The position numbers and the translations under genes were made by a program. Below, one piece after another: positions 30,276 to 41,179 of a DNA stretch of 64,000 bases; positions within the stretch are counted from its first letter, which is position 1, and the number at the start of each line of letters is the position of its first letter. This DNA is from Sistotremastrum niveocremeum HHB9708 (taxonomy: Eukaryota; Basidiomycota; Agaricomycetes; Sistotremastrales; Sistotremastraceae). Under the pieces are notes generated by a model. It was not told where the DNA came from and searched no databases. It saw only the letters and a list, made by a program, of their open reading frames with translations. The DNA is taken from assembly GCA_001630475.1 (NCBI GenBank), contig KV419423.1, forward strand, positions 310,001 through 374,000. Direction: 5' to 3'.

Positions 30276-33200
30276 GTGGCTCTCAAAATTCGTCCTGTAC
30301 CAACTACGCTTCCAGAAAATTACAAAATCATACGAAAAATTCCAGTCGATCCGCTTCTTTCTTTACCGACTCTTCCCACTTCCCAGATACCCGAATTCAT
30401 TCCCGGTGTACGGCTTACTCTTGATCGATGGCTTGCAATAAAATCGAAATTACAAAAAGAAAATTTCTTATGGCCTCAGGAGATCGAACTTATTGGATGG
30501 ATTCTTCGTCAAGACGAATTGGGGCTGGCATGGGACGATTCTCACAAGGGCCAGTTCCGTTCGGATTATTTCGAAGACATCAAATTTCCAGTTGTCGAGC
30601 ATATACCTTGGAGCGACCGAAACATGCGTATTGCCCCATCTATGCACGACAAGCTCATCATCGAACTCAAACGCAAAATAGCCACCGGTGTTCTTGAGCC
30701 GTCTAATTCCTCATATCGATCTCGATGGTTCACGGTTCTCAAGAAGAATGGCGATCTTCGAATCGTTTTGGATGCTCAAAAAGTCAACGCCATCACTATT
30801 CAAGATCGTGGCACTCCTCCCATTGTTGAAGAAATCATCGAAAGCTTTGCTGGTCGAACGGTCTATTCTCTAGGCGATTTATACATCGGATACGACCATC
30901 GAGTTATTCATCCGGAATCTCGAGATTTCACCACAATTCAGACGCCTCTAGGCCCCTTTCGATATACGACTCTACCTATGGGTTGGACAAATGCGGTTAC
31001 CATTTTCCATCAGGATGTCATGTTCATTCTTCAAGAGGAAGTTCCGGACAAAGCCCAACCATTCATCGATGATGTTGGCATGAAGGGACCTCAATCCTAC
31101 TATTATCTACCGGATGGTTCGTTCGAGACCATTCCTGGTAATTCAGGCATCCGTCGGTTCATTTTCGAACACCTTCAAGATTTCCATCGCATTATCTGGC
31201 GAATTCTCTGCGCCGGAGGCGTATTTGCAGTTCACAAGCTCATTATATGCACTCCAGAAATCACCCTAGTCGGTCATACATGCAATTTCTATGGCAGAAA
31301 ACCCGACTATTCGCATATCAAGAAGATTCTTGATTGGCCCATCCCTTCCTCTCTCACCGAAGTCCGTGGTTTCCTAGGAACCATGGGACTTGTTCGCATT
31401 TTCATCAAAGATTTCTCAAAGCATGCTTCACCTCTTGTTGCCCTCACTCGAAAGGACGTAGAGTTTGTTTGGGGCGCAAATCAACAACTCGCTTTCGATT
31501 TTCTAAAAGAAGCCGCCACTAGTGCACCCGCTCTCAAATCCCTTGACTACAAATCGTCCAACGAAGTTATATTTGCTGTTGATTCATCCTATATCGCCGT
31601 CGGCTTCATTCTTATTCAGCTCGACGACAAAGGGAAACGACACCCCGTTCGCTTCGGTTCGATAACTTGGAACGACCGAGAATCTCGTTATTCTCAGGCA
31701 AAACTCGAGCTTTATGGTCTTGCAAGAGCTCTGAAAGCCTTCAGACTATATCTCATGGGTCTCCCTCGCTTCACAGTCGAAATCGATGCCGCATATATTA
31801 AAGGCATGCTCAATAATCCGGATGAAATTCCCAATGCGACTCTCAATCGTTGGATATCCTATATTCAGCTCTTCACATTCACTCTTCGTCACGTCCCTGC
31901 CGAGCGTCATCAAGCTCCGGACGGACTTTCTCGAAGACCTCTCGCTTCAGAAGAAGAAATCGATGATCCTGAAGATTTCGAAGACCTCGTCGATAAGAAG
32001 CTCGAAGCTTTCGTCTTCCAGAGACCCACTCCCCTCTTCATTCTTTCGACTTCGACTCCAGAAAAGCCCTCGCCTCTCATTCCAAGATCCAAATTCGCTA
32101 AACGAAGAGATATCGAAATATCTTTTATTCGATATTACCTTGAGAATCTCAAATGGCCAGGCGAAATCTCACAGGCTCAGAAACTCAGTCTTGCCAATCA
32201 AGTTTCGAGATACTTCATTCGAGACAGCTCGCTTTATCTTCGAGATATTACTGGGCAACATCGCAAATATATTCCTCACGCAGATCGCATCCCCCTCTTG
32301 AAGACAGCTCATGACGAACTTGGTCATCGAGGCTTTTTCCCCACTCAACGCCTTCTATCAGATCGATTCTTTTGGCCTAGCCTATCCGACGACATCAAGT
32401 GGTACTTAGTAACTTGCCATGAATGCCAAAAGCGAAAAGAACTCCAACTTCATATCCCTCCCACAGTCCCTACGCCAGCTTCTCTATTCTCGAAGTGTCA
32501 TATGGACACCATGTTCATGCCAGCCGCCGGTGGCTTTCGTTATATTGCTCACGCTCGTTGTTCTCTTTCGGCATGGCCCGAGTGGCGAGCGTTGCGCAAG
32601 GAAAATGGAGATACACTTGGGAGATTCATATTCGAGGAAGTTCTGTGCCGTTGGGGATCTCTTTCAGAGATTGTGACCGATAATGGCAAGCCATGGATAT
32701 CCGCCGTCGATTATCTGTCCAAAAAGCACCATATCAATCATATTCGCATTTCCCCCTATAACTCGCAGGCTCAAGGTGTCATCGAACGTCAGCATAGGAC
32801 CATTCGAGAGTCTTTAGTCAAGGCCTGCAACGGAAACCTCTCAAAATGGCCATCCGTCGCAGCGCATATCTTTTGGGCCGACCGCATCACTACTCGCAAA
32901 TCGACCGGACACTCTCCCTACTTCATGGCTCACGGCGTAGAGCCTGTATTCCCATTCGATCTCGCTGAAGCAACCTATCTTGCCCCTTCGCTTTCAGAAG
33001 CTGTTTCAACCGAAGACCTTATCGCCATCCGAGCTCGTCAACTCGAAAAGCGCCCATCCGATCTTCAAGAGATGCATGATCTCATTTATCGCTCCAGACT
33101 TGAGTCAGCCGAAGAATTCAGCAAGAACTTTCATTCTACTATACGGCAATACGATTTACCACCCGGTCAACTCGTGCTTGTTCGAAACTCACAAGCTGAA

Positions 33201-33440
33201 ACCGATCTTGGTCGAAAATGGCTCCCTCGGTACCTTGGTCCCTATGTCGTTCTCTCCAGAAGCTCAGGCGGATCCTACACCCTTGCCGAGATGGACGGCA
33301 CTCCCTCCAAACTTCGCTTCGCTGCAAAGCGAATTATTCCTTATTTTCTTCGGCCAGGCACCATCATCCCTGACTCCACCACGCCAATCGACGAATCCAA
33401 TCTAGAGCCTTCAGACCCTGACAACGCGTCAGATTCGTGA
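30276..33440 (+). CDS. pol: Gypsy element Pol (RT, RNase H, integrase)
   Basis: Open frame of about 1050 codons in a different frame from gag. Reverse transcriptase has TTLPMGWTNA and the active-site string PFIDDVGMKGP; RNase H has VIFAVDSSYIAVGFIL; integrase has the HHCC zinc region ending CHECQKRK, then a core with HMDTMF, TDNGKP and a downstream Glu in GVIERQHRT. The C-terminal part looks like the small barrel common in Gypsy integrases. In this family Pol is normally made by read-through or frameshifting from Gag. Confidence 0.92.
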   Translation: MALKIRPVPTTLPENYKIIRKIPVDPLLSLPTLPTSQIPEFIPGVRLTLDRWLAIKSKLQKENFLWPQEIELIGWILRQDELGLAWDDSHKGQFRSDYFEDIKFPVVEHIPWSDRNMRIAPSMHDKLIIELKRKIATGVLEPSNSSYRSRWFTVLKKNGDLRIVLDAQKVNAITIQDRGTPPIVEEIIESFAGRTVYSLGDLYIGYDHRVIHPESRDFTTIQTPLGPFRYTTLPMGWTNAVTIFHQDVMFILQEEVPDKAQPFIDDVGMKGPQSYYYLPDGSFETIPGNSGIRRFIFEHLQDFHRIIWRILCAGGVFAVHKLIICTPEITLVGHTCNFYGRKPDYSHIKKILDWPIPSSLTEVRGFLGTMGLVRIFIKDFSKHASPLVALTRKDVEFVWGANQQLAFDFLKEAATSAPALKSLDYKSSNEVIFAVDSSYIAVGFILIQLDDKGKRHPVRFGSITWNDRESRYSQAKLELYGLARALKAFRLYLMGLPRFTVEIDAAYIKGMLNNPDEIPNATLNRWISYIQLFTFTLRHVPAERHQAPDGLSRRPLASEEEIDDPEDFEDLVDKKLEAFVFQRPTPLFILSTSTPEKPSPLIPRSKFAKRRDIEISFIRYYLENLKWPGEISQAQKLSLANQVSRYFIRDSSLYLRDITGQHRKYIPHADRIPLLKTAHDELGHRGFFPTQRLLSDRFFWPSLSDDIKWYLVTCHECQKRKELQLHIPPTVPTPASLFSKCHMDTMFMPAAGGFRYIAHARCSLSAWPEWRALRKENGDTLGRFIFEEVLCRWGSLSEIVTDNGKPWISAVDYLSKKHHINHIRISPYNSQAQGVIERQHRTIRESLVKACNGNLSKWPSVAAHIFWADRITTRKSTGHSPYFMAHGVEPVFPFDLAEATYLAPSLSEAVSTEDLIAIRARQLEKRPSDLQEMHDLIYRSRLESAEEFSKNFHSTIRQYDLPPGQLVLVRNSQAETDLGRKWLPRYLGPYVVLSRSSGGSYTLAEMDGTPSKLRFAAKRIIPYFLRPGTIIPDSTTPIDESNLEPSDPDNASDS

Positions 33441-33769
33441 TCTGGATCTCGGAAAGCCCTGTGCCTTTGGACTCGCTTCTAACTTCACCTTCCTTTTCTG
33501 GTTTTATGTTTGATCGCTTTATTTTCACAGTTTTTCCACCGTTCCTTTCTTTCCAAAATATTCTTCCATTCCCTTCGACTATCAGGCACATCACGCCATC
33601 ATCAGGAAACCCAAAAACATCATCAAAACCAATTTAAAACCCTTAGCAATTTCGATTTCCCCTTTTCCTTCTTTTATTGAAAAGGCATCCCCTAGATCGC
33701 ATTTTCCCCAGTATACCAATCCCAACACCCGTTTATTATCTATCCTTCACATATCTTCACATTCCGTCA

Positions 33770-34666
33770 ATGCCTCGTGCACCTCGCCGTCATTATCGCA
33801 ACATCGCCGACCCTCACCCGCCACCTGGCCCGGTACACATCATGTTGAAGAATTTCTCTCAGAGACGTCTCGAGGAACGCGCAGCTGGTTATAGAGCCAG
33901 AGGGATAAATACGGTTGAGATCTTCAATCAGTATTTCGCTGATTTTCTTCCATTGGCAGAGCAGTGTTGGGCTTATGGAGGCATGAATACCAGAAGAATC
34001 ACCTCTATATTCCTCTCGGCCATTCATGAAGATTATCGAGATCACCTTCGAGATGCTATTGGCAGCCAACCCTTCACCAACAACTTCCATTCCCCAGCCC
34101 TCATCCATCACATCTACGAGTCCGGTCGAGCTGTCTTCCCTGTCATTGCTGTTGAACGTCCCATCAATCGCAACTTCACTACCATGCGCCAATTCCCACC
34201 CGAATTCGACTTTCACTCCGAGACCTTTCGAGGTTTTGCGTATCTCGTTGATGAAGCTTTCACCCTCGTCGCTCACGAACCAATCATCACTCGCCGACAT
34301 CTCACTATCCTTCGCCAGCGCATTATCGACGGACTTCGAGACTTTGGCAGTTGGGATCCATCTATTAACGAGATCACTGCTCTACACCATGCCTTAGGAC
34401 CCGTCCTAGCCGTCCCTCCTCCTCTTTCCAACAACCTCGCCAACGAGCAGCCACCACCTTTAGCCGACCTCGAAGGCCCTGGTGCCTCCGAGTCGTCTGC
34501 CGATCAGTCGGCTCCGGCATCTCCTGCTTCCGATTCCGCCGAGCCCGGTCCAGACACCAATGACGTCACCATTCGCTACGACAATATCCCTAAAGTCGCC
34601 CTCGACTTTATGCTTCGTCACTCGCAAAGTGTTGATCAGGATATTCTTGACGATGCAGATGCTTGA
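33770..34666 (+). CDS. extra open frame of the Gypsy element, unknown role
   Basis: 298-codon frame between Pol and the 3' LTR, starting MPRAPRRHYRNIADPHPPPG. The basic N-terminus is followed by a helical, Gag-like or DNA-binding-like middle (GYRARGINTVEIFNQYFADF) and a Pro/Ser/Ala/Glu-rich tail ending DQDILDDADA. There is no signal peptide or membrane helix, so an envelope role is unlikely. Most fungal Gypsy elements lack a frame here. No homologue recognised. Confidence 0.7.
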   Translation: MPRAPRRHYRNIADPHPPPGPVHIMLKNFSQRRLEERAAGYRARGINTVEIFNQYFADFLPLAEQCWAYGGMNTRRITSIFLSAIHEDYRDHLRDAIGSQPFTNNFHSPALIHHIYESGRAVFPVIAVERPINRNFTTMRQFPPEFDFHSETFRGFAYLVDEAFTLVAHEPIITRRHLTILRQRIIDGLRDFGSWDPSINEITALHHALGPVLAVPPPLSNNLANEQPPPLADLEGPGASESSADQSAPASPASDSAEPGPDTNDVTIRYDNIPKVALDFMLRHSQSVDQDILDDADA

Positions 34667-34725
34667 AGAGCCACTCGCATTTCCGGGTTCAACTGGGGAC
34701 AGTTGATTTTCAAGTGACCCGGGGA

Positions 34726-35576
34726 TGTAGAGTAGCATAGCATTATGTATTAGTCATATCCGTCAAATAATCGAGTCGAAAATCACACGCGGTCTATAGC
34801 ATCCATTACGTCATCTCAACGTGATCCCGTTGACTTTCAAACACGCGTCAACACCTCTTCCAGCTGCTATATCCTCGATCCCTCCCTTCGTTCCTGACCT
34901 CCCTATCCCAATCATTTAATCCTTTCTCATCAGAATACTTGCATCACGCAATCTCAAGATCCGGATCTCGATTCGCTCGAATCTCGGCCCCCAATCAAAT
35001 CTCGATCGCAAGGCACCTCTCGGCTAGCTAACGGCTAAGCGAACGGTTACGCCTCCAGCCTCTCTCAACTCATTCTCATTCGTCCCTTTCGACATTCACG
35101 CATTTCCATTGGCTGACGCCTCTTATCGTATCACGCCGAGCCCCTACAACATACCCCTGCCTTTTCCCCATCCGCCACATACAAAATACTCGAAAATATC
35201 GCTTACGCCTTTCTTGGACATTATCCTCGTTCCTTTTCGTTTCTTTCGATTTCTTTCGTGTTTCAGGACTCTCAAAATAGTACATACGATTGCTTGGCAT
35301 GTGTCTTGTGATTCTATGGCGTGATTCACTGATTTCTCCCTTATACCTTTTGTCCTAGATTTTTGTGCCTTAGCTAGTGCTCCCCCCACGAATCTATCAT
35401 TGTTATCCCCTCTCAGACACTCGTTATCACTCAGAAACATCGTATTCGACCTCAAGAACATATCAACAAGACTACGCTACGCTTCAGAATCCTATCCGCA
35501 CGCCAAAACCCCTCCAACTCTCTCTGCTGCTACAGCACTTCCCCCCTTCGTTGACCGTGTGTCAACGAACTCTTCA
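34726..35576 (+). repeat. 3' LTR of the Gypsy element
   Basis: 851 bp, matching the 5' LTR by eye. The short open frames inside both copies translate identically. Confidence 0.92.
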
Positions 35577-35786
35577 CTGGGAATATTCCTATGCATGCGG
35601 AGACAGCATATTGACTTGCCTGAGGCATTAAGAGGTCGAATTCAACTGAATTCTAGCAATTTCTTGTGTTTTGAAGCCATTTTATTTCATTTGTCCCCCG
35701 TCCCGGACCCTGTCGCCGCAGCGCCGCAGTGTGTTTTTGCTGTCCCTTGTCCCCACCCCCGCCGCAATGGTCGTTTTACTACAGTA

Positions 35787-36540
35787 ATTCAGACTTTGCT
35801 GCGACCTGGTTAAATGAAGACAATGGCCGAGAAAGTCCGGTACTATGAACTTCGGTGGCGTCCACAAGCTCGTCCACTGCATCAAAGCCCTTGATACGTA
35901 CACTACTCTTGCGAAGGCGCTTTCTCTTGATGGCAATGAGGACTAGTTTAACACCGCGTGACTCCGGACCACAAACATCACCGCGAAAAGTAACTTTCGC
36001 ATCGGTTTTGAGGCCCACGAGTTGCCCGTGTCTCGTGGTAAAAAAAACTCTACAATATCATCGTTGGCCTGACATGCATTCATGGAGTGTCGACATGGCC
36101 CTAAAGTCCTGTCGTCTGATCTTAGACACATGTTCATAACAGTCCGTCGGGAGCCCCTGATTTCACGTCTGGCAGAGAAATATGATTGCTCCTTCCGCAA
36201 GTGGCGGACGACCCTCGCAAGACTCGTTGCCATAGTGAACATTTTTCCAAGAAGAAGGTGTTGACAGTACAGCGCATCCCATCGAGGGAAGCGAAGGCGG
36301 AGCCAAATTGCAGACGCTCCCCACGCGTCCCGGATTTTCCAAGACTCAATACAAGATATAAGATTGCGAATCCTATGACCCCGCCACACGATGAATTCGT
36401 GTTCGGATGAGATTGGTGATGTCGAGGGTGTTGTTGGGGCAGATGCCGGGTCATTGTTATCCGGTAGGCAGTTGGGACATAAGTCTCTCCGATTCTCTAG
36501 CTCAATCATCGCAACCACTATGACGGGGTACTGGATCTAA
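35787..36540 (-). other. uncertain coding-like stretch, minus strand
   Basis: Minus-strand frames are long and partly protein-like, for example VTFRGDVCGPESRGVKL at about 35960 and HEFIVWRGHRIRNLI near 36380, but they lie in different frames and no consistent splice model or start was found. It may be a decayed gene or an unrecognised one cut at 35786 by the MITE insertion. No family assigned. Confidence 0.25.
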
Positions 36541-37185
36541 TGGCACTCAGCGGACTTCTCCAGGATGGATGTTACGTACATCTTCGCAGATAAAATTCAT
36601 GCTTCGATGTCTCAATGGCAGAGTGGTGAACCCCACGAGGTCTGATAGCGTATCATTCTAGTACTTTTGGGGGGCTTCGATCGCGACGCGGCGACGTGTG
36701 TGAGAACAAAATACAATGGTCTTTACGAGAGTTAGGAAAGAACATCCAACAGATTGGCTGGTTGAGACATCTTCGGAGAATCTGAAGCGTGATAAGTGGT
36801 GCGCGAGGTTTCTGATCGATCGAGAAAGAAATCAACATACAGTTCTTTCGTCCTCTAGCTTCATGCGAACAGATTCGAAGTTAGACGTATGAATTTCTAT
36901 CGATTCACAAAAATGTCAGAAAGATATCTCCCGAAATGTCTCTTGAGAAGGACAGGTAGCTGTTCCGTAAGAGCGCAAAAGGTCAATAAAAAAATGAGTG
37001 GTGAGTGGTAGCCGAACAACAAGCGAGGCAAAAGGAGAACAATACAATCAGGAACAAACAAGAGCGCTCAACGCCCCTAACCGAATCCGGAAGCGAAGGT
37101 CGTCGAGGGCAGCGACCTCGAAATCCTTTATAATGTCAATGTTCCCATCACCCTTCGTATCCTCCTACCACCATCTCCCCCGCAC

Positions 37186-39420
37186 ATGTCATCCATCCAG
37201 CTCCCCCCTCTCCTTCAGGAAGACCCAGGGCCCGGGCACGAGCATCGTCCTCCTGGGCGGCTTGGGCCAATCACTTACCAGATTTTATTGGAGCCTAGTG
37301 TGAATGGGTGGTTATCTGGACCGCCGAATCCTTTCAGCGTGCCGACGCTGGAAGGTCGTCGTCCGATGTTGGAGATGCCCGAGTGGGTTGAGCTTAACCC
37401 ATTCGTTGCCTTTCAACGACCGTATCGAGCCACCCAGTCACCCACTCCCCACGAAAATCATGACATGACGAACCCTCCGTCAACCAACAGAACAACTGTA
37501 CAATCTTTTGCACAACGGTCTCTTGGCCGAACAGCAAGAAGCGTCTCGCCTTTGGAGTCTCAGGCAGATGCTGCCACAGGACCCCTTGCTCCGTCCTCGA
37601 GCTCTCAGGCCACTACTCGTCAGCACCATCCTTGGTCTTATATACACATGCACTCACCTCCGCAGCAGCCCCAACGCGCAAGAGGCGAGGCCGACAGCCG
37701 TACTATCGACGTGTGCCCGTCGAGGTATGTCCGATAACTGACCTTCACCGGGCCACAATGGCGCGGTTGTTGAGTCTTGTTTTCTGACTGCTTATATTTT
37801 CCCATGATTCATAGGCTTCTTGTCCCTCTCCTCCTGATACGCCGCAAGAAGACGGTCTACACCATTATCGGAATGCAGTGGCAGGTGAGCACAACTACTC
37901 CGGCTTTGTGATATTTTTGACAACTTATTTTTGACGACTTTGAAAGCCAAACGTCCTGCTCCTGAACCTACCGCCAGCGCCGCACTCGATCCGTCGGATC
38001 TATCCTTCCGACTCAATCTCAGCGATTGTCGACCAACTCGACCCAAAGTTGCCGAAGGCGAAAAAATTGTCCTCCACTTCGGAACCCCTCAGACGATATC
38101 CGTCTCCAAATTATATTTACAGGACTGCCGTGAGCGGGCATTCGAAATCTTTGCGACCAAGCTCGCTGGAATAGGAGCCGCTATTGAGAAGAAGTCAGTA
38201 CAATACATAGGTTATCTCTCAGAGCATCCGGATCTGCCACAATATGCTATCCCGAAGGCGAGGCTCGCGTTGCTCCTTTTGGTCATTTACTATGGCCATG
38301 CCAATCCTAGACCATTTGTGAGTCACTGTCCATCGATCTTATAATCGGTTTACACCTGACTTTCGCCTCTGCAGCCCGGAAACCCTTCGGGGTTGTCTGT
38401 CGACCCTCAGACGTTCGGCCAGTTCCTCATCGATGCGGCACAGAGTCTCCTCAATTCGCTAGACTGGGAAGTTATAAAGAGCGACCCCATCATTGGCATC
38501 AACCCCACGTACGTCCCGAAAAGCAAAGATCCTCAACATATTCTAGCTTAGAATGTCTGATCAAAACATCAGGTTGCTCTACGGCTATTACTGTTACGAG
38601 AACAAGGAGAATTGGCCCGCTTTCGAGCCTATTCTTAGGAAAGCGATTGCAGCGGATCGGCTTCCGATCTCAACAAAAATTTCACCAAAGAAGCGGCAGA
38701 AGGATTCATATGTCGCTGAAGGGGATCCTACAAGATTTCATAGTGGGAGTCGAGAGCAAGAGGTGCGTCCCATGCCATCCATGATACATCCGCAAAAGCT
38801 GAAATGAACTCGTCATAGATCCGGAGGAGGGCTTCATATGCACTCATCGTACTGGCGTCAATGGGGAATCTGAATCAGTACAAGATATCTCCTACTGAAC
38901 TGGAATTGCCTCCTCCGGTCGATCTACGCTACAAAGACATCGTACCCGGCAAGGATATCGCCGAAACTCTTGGAGAGTTGGGGGACGTATCCGACGTCAG
39001 CCTTCTCATCCTGAACGGGCGGATGGCCATCGCGAAAACCAAATTGGTGAGTCATAGTAGTGAGGATGACTTCAATTTCGCTCAACATGGATTGTTCAGC
39101 TCAACATTCTCAAACTATTCGTCAAGAGCAATGAGCCAATTGGCGCAAGCTGCATTTCGGGGACAGTTCTCCCTGCTATCACAGCCTACCTTACAGCGTC
39201 GCGAGCCGCTGTCACCTCGATATCGCAATATCGCTCCCCATCTTTCGAGACGGCGTTTACAGGGATCGAAGGACTGTTGCATATCAACGAGTAAGTTCAT
39301 CTGACACCATCCCTACCCCAGTATTCAACATTTCTCAGCCGCTTGCTTGATTTGCCAAATTTGATCACCCTCGTTAAACGGATTCCTCTCGTTAACTTCC
39401 TTCAGTCGAATAGCTATTGA
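37186..39420 (+). CDS. unrecognised protein family, paralogue 1 (inverted pair)
   Basis: About 500 residues. ATG 37186 starts MSSIQLPPLLQEDPGPGHEH, and a TTATAA box lies about 55 bases upstream. The N-terminal 150 residues are Pro/Ser-rich and disordered, with a basic patch APTRKRRGRQPYYRR. The rest looks folded and helical: CRERAFEIFATKLAGIGAAI, LALLLLVIYYGHANPRP, YYCYENKENWPAFEPIL, SLLILNGRMAIAKTKL, SCISGTVLPAITAYL, and a C-terminal LITLVKRIPLVNFLQSNSY. The last exon is reached by a 48-base intron (39291-39338); its 5' site overlaps an apparent TAA, which would otherwise end the protein at 39294. No domain is recognised. A homologue of the same exon layout lies inverted at 44835-47022. It is probably a lineage-specific family. 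Confidence 0.72.
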
Positions 39421-39513
39421 GTGAAACGGCTATGTACTGATTACATAAGCAAGTTCGGCGAAGGAGTAATAGGAAGCATCCGGCCCGGGTTCTTGGTCGT
39501 CATCTATATACTA

Positions 39514-41176
39514 TCATGCTGAATTGTTATGGCCATCGAGTGTAGTGCTAGGCGTGCATGTAGACGCCATATCGATGTCACTCAGCTCGGGAACGAAAGA
39601 GAACGAGGGTTGAGATAATAAAGGTGGAGAACCAGAGTCCGCGATCTCGCGATGGAAATGGATAAGAGAAGGGCGAGTGGTGCAATATAGCATGACGTTC
39701 AAAAATCCGGAAGAAGAGAGGAAGACGCCAGATATGACGATTCCCGTACCGGAAGGAGGATGGTCGGGATGAGAGAATTGCCACAGTCGCATGACATTGG
39801 TAGGTAGGACCTGAATAAAACTACGTGAGATAGGTAGAAGCATACACGGTTAGGCCACGTACGCAGATGAGATAGAACACAGGGTACCTATGTGCTATTA
39901 GACACAAGACATTTTCCAAAGACAAAAGGAAAATCCTACCAAATCATTTGGAATGCGACTTTGCGCATGCTTCGTTGCCTTCTACCAACTTGATAGCCGA
40001 CGGTCCGAAAGTTTGTGGAATCTCGCATGATTTTGATCGCGATAGAGGTATAGACAAGCAGGAGACACCCTGCGACTATCCAATACCACACGTAGACAAG
40101 AGCTGCAAATATCGACGTCTGAGTGGCGTCACTAAAGTGAGAAATTAAGTACCTATGGCTCCAGGAAGGGTGTACGGAGGCCTAATGAAACACCCTAATC
40201 ACGGCTTTTAGAAGTTTTCACACTCTTGATATTACAGTAATACTGACAGTATACCGTGCTCCCATAGAATGAGGATGGGGCGTGCACGAAGTAATTGATC
40301 ATGACGACCGATAAGACAAAAATCCATATAGATGCGGTGACGAACGCCGTAATCTTCAAGGAAGGGGGTGACCATTCGCGAACAACACAACCCCATGTGC
40401 TCACGGCCATCGCCTAAGATAGGGAATTTAACGCTGTATTCGTATTAGATGAAGTACCAGACATACGAGATTGCTGGGAGTTCATAAAAACAAGCATTAG
40501 TAAGAGACCAGGAGTTCTGGATTTGAAATGCTTGCAAACTTACCCGAGAGCCAAGCCGGCAGATCCGATGACTCTGATAATGCCTTCAGCAGTACAATAT
40601 GGTCCCTCGGTGATATGCTATGAGATATGTGAGTGGGTGGTTTGGCAGAGTTGAAGGTCAGCGTACCCCTGTCTGTATCCATTGAATGATCATGATGGAG
40701 CCTATCAACAGGAACAAAGCGTTGATGAGACAAATTCGTATGTCCGGCAATTTGACAACTGACTAGTCGCTTCGAAAAGCTCAGCACAGAGTATAGACAC
40801 GAGGTAAGCGTGAAAATGAGACAGGGTGGTGTGTGGTCGTTTTGAAAGACGAGCGCGGATGATTTGGATCTTTGACGAAAGGTTACGGCGGGCTGCTCAA
40901 ACAACAACAGCAACCCACCAAAAAATATGTGAAGAGGCCGAGAATGGAAGCGGTTGATATACAAGCCATTTGCACTTTGAGGGTCAAGCCGACCCGGACT
41001 GCAAATGAGTATGAAGCCGGTGCGCTTAACGGGCCAGTAGAAATATCGATTTCTATTGAATTGATGTGTGGATTGGTACGAGGAGAAGCGTTGCAACGCG
41101 AGGGTCTGAGGGGTGAATGGGTGAAGGGAGTGGCGACATTTATGTGAACCCAACGATCTGCTGGCGAGGACGGCAT
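39514..41176 (-). CDS. seven-transmembrane receptor (fungal GPCR type)
   Basis: Minus-strand gene that, once spliced, gives about 440 residues with seven hydrophobic segments, for example VQMACISTASILGLFTYFL, LKITAFVTASIWIFVLSVV and YVWYWIVAGCLLLVYTS. Family-like landmarks of fungal cAMP-receptor/Git3-like 7TM proteins are present: ELFEATSSIMIIQW, GPYCTAEGIIRVIG with the conserved Cys, VYWCFIRPPY, WYPVFYLICFIQVLPTNVMR and GFLNVMLYCTTRP at the end of helix 7. The tail is cytosolic and Ser/Pro-rich. A 7-base micro-exon (CAATCTC, about 40467-40473) joins ALG to the MAVSTWG exon in frame. The start at 41176 (MPSSPADRW) is a choice; 41227 is the alternative. It would sense an unknown ligand at the plasma membrane. 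Confidence 0.8.
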
Positions 41177-41179
41177 CGG

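Larger units (their letters stand above)
26430..35576 (+). mobile_element. Ty3/Gypsy LTR retrotransposon, looks whole and young
   Basis: A 9147-bp element bounded by 851-bp LTRs that look identical over the stretches I compared, which means recent insertion. The LTRs run TG...CA, and CTGG flanks both sides (26426-26429 and 35577-35580), a short target duplication. A primer-binding-like TGGTGACCGACG follows the 5' LTR. The order of parts is leader, Gag with zinc knuckle and an aspartic-protease-like region, Pol with reverse transcriptase, RNase H and integrase, then an extra third open frame before the 3' LTR. RT before integrase places it in Ty3/Gypsy. It appears whole, with long open frames throughout. 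It sits inside a pogo-like MITE. Confidence 0.92.
26296..35784. mobile_element. pogo/Tc1-like MITE split by the Gypsy element
   Basis: The left part (26296-26429) begins CTGTAGTAAAACGACCAT and the right part (35577-35784) ends with its inverse, ATGGTCGTTTTACTACAG. Both outer ends are flanked by TA, the Tc1/mariner/pogo target. Leaving out the retrotransposon the element is about 340 bp, GC-rich near the ends (GCCGCCGCGCC-like) and AT-rich in the centre, with no coding capacity. It is therefore a non-autonomous miniature element that served as target for the LTR retrotransposon. Confidence 0.7.

Noticed and set aside
40497-41153. 218-codon minus-strand frame over the receptor gene
   Set aside because: It reads through introns in the wrong frame; the spliced 7TM model explains the sequence better.
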